From: Deltaproteobacteria bacterium
Lineage (GTDB): Bacteria; Bdellovibrionota_C; UBA2361; OMII01
Direction: 5' to 3'
Length of the DNA stretch: 8,146 bases
Assembly (NCBI GenBank): GCA_023262305.1
Contig: JALRCK010000083.1
Coordinates: forward strand, 1-8,146
The position numbers and the translations under genes are program-made. This document shows, one piece after another, positions 5,500-8,146 of the stretch. The notes beneath the pieces were generated by a model that was not told where the DNA came from, did no database searches, and saw nothing but the letters and a program-made list of their open reading frames with translations. The first letter of the stretch is position 1. The number at the start of each line of letters is the position of its first letter.

Positions 5500-5556
5500 G
5501 TGATAGCCTCGCCCCTTCGGAATCGAGGTTCACGGGGGCTCCCCGAGAGCTATCAC
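5500..5556 (+). ncRNA. Putative three-way-junction RNA with cUUCGg tetraloop
   Basis: P1 pairs GTGATAG(C) at 5500-5507 with (G)CTATCAC at 5549-5556. P2 pairs CCTCG (5507-5511) with CGAGG (5524-5528), capped by C-TTCG-G (5515-5520) across a 3x3 internal loop. P3 pairs CGGGG (5533-5537) with CCCCG (5541-5545) around a GCT loop. The joining strands are TTCA and AGA. An alternative extended arm (CTCG/CGAG, CCCC/GGGG) is possible. It is too short and lacks an anticodon arm to be a tRNA. Orientation is assumed to follow the downstream gene. The fold is read by eye and has no covariation support here. Confidence 0.4.
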
Positions 5557-5584
5557 TTGAGCGACTCCCCCTTCCCACATCAAG

Positions 5585-5611
5585 GTGAGGATCCTCACAT
5601 TCCGAATGTGA
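5585..5611. promoter_or_regulatory. Two overlapping palindromes, possible operators
   Basis: GTGAGGATCCTCAC (5585-5598) is a perfect 14-bp palindrome. TCACATTC-C-GAATGTGA (5595-5611) is an inverted repeat with a single central base, and it shares TCAC with the first. A third copy of the half-site GAATGTGA lies at 5496-5503. Dyads of this length 36-63 bp before a start codon fit dimeric repressor sites. In RNA the two would be competing hairpins. The orientation is TCACA...TGTGA, opposite to a CRP site. Confidence 0.4.
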
Positions 5612-5630
5612 CTGCCCAAGTGATGGGCTC

Positions 5631-5663
5631 ATGAGTATCCCCCTTTCATGGGACAGAAGATGA
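5631..5663 (+). other. Possible 10-codon leader ORF overlapping the phosphofructokinase start
   Basis: ATG at 5631 opens a frame reading MSIPLSWDRR and stopping at 5661-5663. Its TGA overlaps the second in-frame ATG of the phosphofructokinase gene (5660-5662) as ATGA, an arrangement used for translational coupling. No clear Shine-Dalgarno precedes it, and CTCATGAG around the ATG is a palindrome that may be base-paired. It may be chance. Confidence 0.2.
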
Positions 5664-6805
5664 CGTCGTCAGAATCACGCAAATGTTTCGGTATCGTAGT
5701 GAGTGGTGGTCCTGCTCCAGGAATCAACTCCGTTATCAGTTCGAGTGTTATCGAAGCGCACAACAGGGGCTACGAGGTTAAGGGTCTGGTGAACGGATTC
5801 AGAGACCTCACCATGGGAGAGCCTGATTCAGTCATAAACCTCACTCCAGACAATGCTGGAAATATCTACAATAAAGGCGGGTCAATCCTCGGCACCTCTC
5901 GATTCAATCCACTTAAGGATGAGGAGCACAAAAACAAGCTCCTTCAAGGCCTCAAAGAGCACAACATCGACAAACTGATCGTCATCGGAGGTGAGGGATC
6001 CGCCTACCTCTCCCACAAACTTGCTAAGAATCACCCTGAGATCGCTGTCGTACACGTTCCCAAGACGATCGATAATGATCTTATCCTTCCGAACAAATAT
6101 CCGAGCTTCGGATTCGAGACTGCACTCCACCAAGGAACAAAGATCGTAGAGACCTTGAGGGAAGACGCCAAAACTTGTCGACGCTGGTTCCTTGCTACAA
6201 CCATGGGACGCAAAGCAGGCTTCCTTGCTCTCGGCATCGGACTCGCAGCAGGCGCAACCTCAACGCTCATCCCTGAGGAGTTCGCTGGCTTCCATCCAAC
6301 GCCCGAGGATATCGCGACTATCCTCTTCTCCACGATCCGCAAGCGGATGGCGATGAAGAAGAATTACGGTGTGATTATTCTCGCTGAAGGCATCCTTGAT
6401 TGCCTCGACCCCAGCCACAGCCAAGCCCTCAAACAGGCTCACCGCGATGACATGGGTCGCATTCGATACTCCCAAGTGGAGCTCGGAGAGGTTCTCATCC
6501 CTCCACTAAAAGACATGCTCAAGGACGCACACCTCGACATTCACATGATCACGAAGAACATCGGGTATGAGCTTAGGTGCTGTGAGCCGATATCGTTTGA
6601 CATCGAGTACACCAAGTTCCTCGGGTATGGAGCCGTCCAGCACATCCTCGGTGGAAACAGCGGAATCATGGTCACCCGAGACTTCGACAAACTTGGCTTT
6701 ATCCCCCTTGAGTCGATGTCCGGCAGCGATGGCATCATTAAATCCCGCAGAGTTGACCTCTCATCAGACCTCTATCGGGTAGCCCGCAGCTTCATGATTC
6801 GGTAA
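5648..6805 (+). CDS. pfkA: 6-phosphofructokinase of the PfkA family, phosphoryl donor uncertain (PPi or ATP)
   Basis: The 385-aa enzyme phosphorylates fructose 6-phosphate to fructose 1,6-bisphosphate in glycolysis; PPi-using members are reversible. Motifs in order are SGGPAPGINSVI (19-30), IGGEGSAYL (113-121), PKTIDNDL (138-145, with catalytic Asp142), TTMGRKAGF (184-192), IILAEGILD (243-251, Glu247) and the C-terminal GYGAVQHILGG (326-336). At the two donor-specificity sites (E. coli 104 and 124) it has Gly117 and Lys139, a mixed state: Gly104 is ATP-type and Lys124 is PPi-type. The residue before Gly117 is Glu instead of the usual Asp103. Donor use therefore cannot be assigned. The start is either ATG 5648 or ATG 5660; neither has a strong Shine-Dalgarno (GGGA lies about 5 nt before 5660). 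Conserved sequence begins about residue 13, so both work. An unusual structured leader lies just upstream, suggesting leader-level or operator control. Confidence 0.93.
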   Translation: MGQKMTSSESRKCFGIVVSGGPAPGINSVISSSVIEAHNRGYEVKGLVNGFRDLTMGEPDSVINLTPDNAGNIYNKGGSILGTSRFNPLKDEEHKNKLLQGLKEHNIDKLIVIGGEGSAYLSHKLAKNHPEIAVVHVPKTIDNDLILPNKYPSFGFETALHQGTKIVETLREDAKTCRRWFLATTMGRKAGFLALGIGLAAGATSTLIPEEFAGFHPTPEDIATILFSTIRKRMAMKKNYGVIILAEGILDCLDPSHSQALKQAHRDDMGRIRYSQVELGEVLIPPLKDMLKDAHLDIHMITKNIGYELRCCEPISFDIEYTKFLGYGAVQHILGGNSGIMVTRDFDKLGFIPLESMSGSDGIIKSRRVDLSSDLYRVARSFMIR

Positions 6806-6825
6806 CGGCGGCATCTCGCCCTATC

Positions 6826-6854
6826 CTACACTTCATGTCATACATGAAGGGTGG
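6826..6854 (+). other. Hairpin after the phosphofructokinase gene
   Basis: CTTCATGT (6831-6838) pairs with ACATGAAG (6842-6849) around a CAT loop. After one A-G mismatch the stem continues four more pairs (6826-6829 with 6851-6854). It starts 21 nt after the stop. Purine-rich sequence follows instead of T residues, so it is not a standard intrinsic terminator. It may protect the 3' end, be a rho-assisted stop, or structure the murJ leader. Confidence 0.45.
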
Positions 6855-6870
6855 CTAGAAAGGCTAGAAA
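6853..6870 (+). repeat. Tandem 9-bp direct repeat before murJ
   Basis: GGCTAGAAA occurs twice in immediate succession and is followed by a third G. The repeat contributes an AAAGG purine block 8 nt before the ATG at 6872. It could be a slippage duplication that also creates a ribosome binding site. Confidence 0.6.
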
Positions 6871-6871
6871 G

Positions 6872-6940
6872 ATGGCGACCGACCGACGAACTCCCTATAC
6901 ACGGCATCTCCCCGATTACGAGGGCTGCTCATGCTTCTAA
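6872..6940 (+). CDS. Possible 22-codon upstream ORF overlapping the murJ start
   Basis: ATG at 6872, preceded by AAAGG at 8 nt spacing, opens a frame beginning MATDRRTPYTRH and ending EGCSCF at a TAA (6938-6940). The stop lies 7-9 nt inside murJ, an overlap that would allow ribosomes to reinitiate at the murJ ATG (6931). The peptide has no recognised motif beyond three arginines near its N-terminus. No stronger evidence of translation is available. Confidence 0.3.
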   Translation: MATDRRTPYTRHLPDYEGCSCF

Positions 6941-8146
6941 GAGGCACTGCTATCGTATCTCTTCTCACCCTCCTCAGCCGCTGCCTCGGCTTTTTTCGTG
7001 ATCTCCTTGTCGCTCGCCTCCTCGGAGCCTCGCTCTTTGCAGATGCATTTTTCGTCGCATTCAGAGTACCAAATCTCTTAAGGAGCTTCGCTGCTGAAGG
7101 TGCTCTAACCTCCGCTTTCGTTCCCGTCTTCTCCTCTGCGCTCGCCCGCGGCAGAGAGGATGCCAACGCTGCCTTCAAGAGGGTTGCTGGATTTATCCTC
7201 TACCTCACTATTCCCCTCGCTCTCATCGGCATCGCGTTTGCCCCTGAAATCCTCTCTGTGATCGCCCCTGGGTTCAGCGAGTCCCCCGAAAAACTCTCGC
7301 TGACCATCGAGCTTACTCGCATGATGTTTCCCTACATCATCTGCGTGAGCTTAATCGCGATGCTCAACTCCGCGCTTAATACGCTTAAGGTATTCGGAGC
7401 ATCCGCCTGGGCACAGGTCATCATGAACGTTGTTCTTATTATCGGAGCATTGTGCGCGCTCCCGTTTGACCCAAAACAAGCAACGACCATCCTGGCGATA
7501 TCAGTTCTGATCGGCGGCGTTGTTCAGGTGGTCGCTCAAGTCCCCGCATGCCGCAAAGCGGGGCTTCCCATCAGCGCAGCTCGCGATGTGCGATCCCCTG
7601 AGGTGAAAGAGGTCGTTCGTCTCATGATCCCCGCTACAATCGGAGCCTCGGTGTACCAGCTCAATATCTTTATATCGACCCTTCTCGCCTCACTGCTCGC
7701 AGAGGGGAGCATCTCGTGGCTCTTTTACGCCGACCGGGTGGCGCAGTTTCCCGTTGGAATCTTCTCTGTTGCACTCGCCTCGGTGCTCCTTCCAACGCTC
7801 GCAAACGCTTCGGCGTCAGCCGATACCAACAAGTTCACATCTGGACTCTCAGATTCCCTACGCTTCACCAGCTTTGCCATCCTGCCGATGGCGGGTGGCA
7901 TCTGGGCCTTGGCGATCCCGTTAACCTCTCTCCTTTTTGAACGCGGCGCATTCTCTCATACCTCAACACTGATGACGGCGGCCGCGATTCAAGCTCTCGC
8001 GATCGGTTTGTGGGCTTCAAGTTGTTACTCGATGGTGATGAGAGCTTTCATCGCCAAAAAGGACACCGTAACGCCAACCCTCATCGGAATATGCACCCTC
8101 ACGGTCTACATAGTAAGCGCTTTGGTCTTGATGGGACCGATTCAAC
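6931..8146 (+). CDS. murJ: MurJ (MviN) lipid II flippase, cut by the right edge
   Basis: MurJ is the inner-membrane MOP-superfamily flippase that moves lipid II from the cytoplasmic to the periplasmic face for peptidoglycan synthesis. The 405 visible codons begin MLLRGTAIVSLLTLLSR and align with E. coli MurJ shifted by one residue. The functionally important residues are kept: Arg17 and Arg23 in LSRCLGFFRD, Asp38 in FADAFF, Arg51 in PNLLR and Arg269 in WLFYADRV (E. coli 18, 24, 39, 52, 270). FAAEGALTSAFVPVF is the family signature. Hydrophobic segments continue throughout, giving about eleven of the usual fourteen TM helices; roughly the last 100 residues are beyond the window. The start is ATG 6931 with GAGGG 6 nt upstream. 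No in-frame start further upstream fits better. A short ORF overlaps the start. The gene follows the phosphofructokinase gene after 125 bp, without a clear terminator between them. Confidence 0.95.
   Translation, partial: MLLRGTAIVSLLTLLSRCLGFFRDLLVARLLGASLFADAFFVAFRVPNLLRSFAAEGALTSAFVPVFSSALARGREDANAAFKRVAGFILYLTIPLALIGIAFAPEILSVIAPGFSESPEKLSLTIELTRMMFPYIICVSLIAMLNSALNTLKVFGASAWAQVIMNVVLIIGALCALPFDPKQATTILAISVLIGGVVQVVAQVPACRKAGLPISAARDVRSPEVKEVVRLMIPATIGASVYQLNIFISTLLASLLAEGSISWLFYADRVAQFPVGIFSVALASVLLPTLANASASADTNKFTSGLSDSLRFTSFAILPMAGGIWALAIPLTSLLFERGAFSHTSTLMTAAAIQALAIGLWASSCYSMVMRAFIAKKDTVTPTLIGICTLTVYIVSALVLMGPIQ

Larger units (their letters stand above)
5494..5628 (+). promoter_or_regulatory. 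Highly structured leader upstream of the phosphofructokinase gene, with alternative pairings
   Basis: Nearly every base here can pair. One fold is a three-way junction at 5500-5556 (next entry). The 5' arm can instead pair downstream: CGGAATGTGA (5494-5503) with TCACATTCCG (5595-5604), 10 bp perfect. The 3' strand of the junction can also pair downstream: ATCACTTG (5552-5559) with CAAGTGAT (5617-5624), 8 bp perfect. CAAGTGAT is itself the loop of GCCC/GGGC (5614-5628). Such mutually exclusive helices are typical of attenuators and riboswitch expression platforms, but also of repeat elements bounded by inverted ends. No promoter could be identified in 5457-5493, and no known riboswitch class was recognised. 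Confidence 0.55.

Noticed and set aside
5500..5556. tRNA-like fold (7-bp acceptor-like stem GTGATAG/CTATCAC)
   Set aside because: The enclosed sequence is far too short, there is no anticodon arm, no T-loop GTTCRANYC pairing and no discriminator/CCA context.
5595..5611. CRP/FNR-type binding site
   Set aside because: The half-sites face the wrong way (TCACA...TGTGA around one base), not TGTGA-N6-TCACA or TTGAT-N4-ATCAA.
5222..5632. 136-codon minus-strand ORF covering the end of the DsbA-like gene and the phosphofructokinase leader
   Set aside because: It runs through a strong terminator and the structured leader, overlaps a real gene antisense and resembles no known family.
1..8146. CRISPR array, insertion sequence, prophage or defence system
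   Set aside because: No regularly spaced repeats, no transposase, integrase, phage or nuclease genes; every long gene belongs to a familiar chromosomal family.

Overview
The window looks like chromosomal housekeeping DNA from a flagellated, diderm (Gram-negative-type) bacterium of moderate GC. Support comes from a csrA-fliW pair (flagellin-linked regulation), two proteins with Sec signal peptides that imply a periplasm (a cyclophilin and a CPYC thiol oxidoreductase), an inner-membrane HtpX protease and the lipid II flippase MurJ. The gene mix would fit a deltaproteobacterium-like, Bdellovibrionota-like or spirochaete-like lineage, but the sequence alone does not settle the taxon. No transposase, integrase, CRISPR array, rRNA or tRNA was found.

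Layout. On the minus strand, positions 1-1793 read an M42 metallopeptidase, a 200-bp gap, csrA, then fliW, which runs off the left edge. csrA and fliW overlap by ATGA, so they are probably translated together. A divergent gap (1794-1992) with several potential RNA hairpins separates the peptidase from htpX. On the plus strand htpX is followed 40 bp later by a divergent PdxH-like flavin-binding protein. A strong bidirectional terminator (3630-3671) separates this pair from a convergent, minus-strand periplasmic cyclophilin. A divergent 341-bp gap leads to a plus-strand DsbA-family protein with a charged helical N-terminal stalk, closed by a textbook terminator (5429-5456). Next come an unusually structured 190-bp leader, a phosphofructokinase, a short gap with a hairpin and a tandem repeat, and a murJ gene cut by the right edge.

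Themes. The cyclophilin, the DsbA-like protein and HtpX are all envelope protein-folding or quality-control functions. CsrA-FliW is a post-transcriptional switch whose usual target, flagellin, is not in the window. The most unusual DNA is the leader of the phosphofructokinase gene (about 5494-5628). It can fold into a three-way junction with a cUUCGg tetraloop, and its arms can also pair in mutually exclusive ways with two overlapping perfect or near-perfect palindromes just upstream of the start. It could be a cis-regulatory RNA, a set of operators, or a small palindromic repeat element. Other points of note are a CsrA with a tail as long as its domain, a phosphofructokinase with a mixed phosphoryl-donor signature, and a PdxH-family protein lacking the substrate-binding tail motif.
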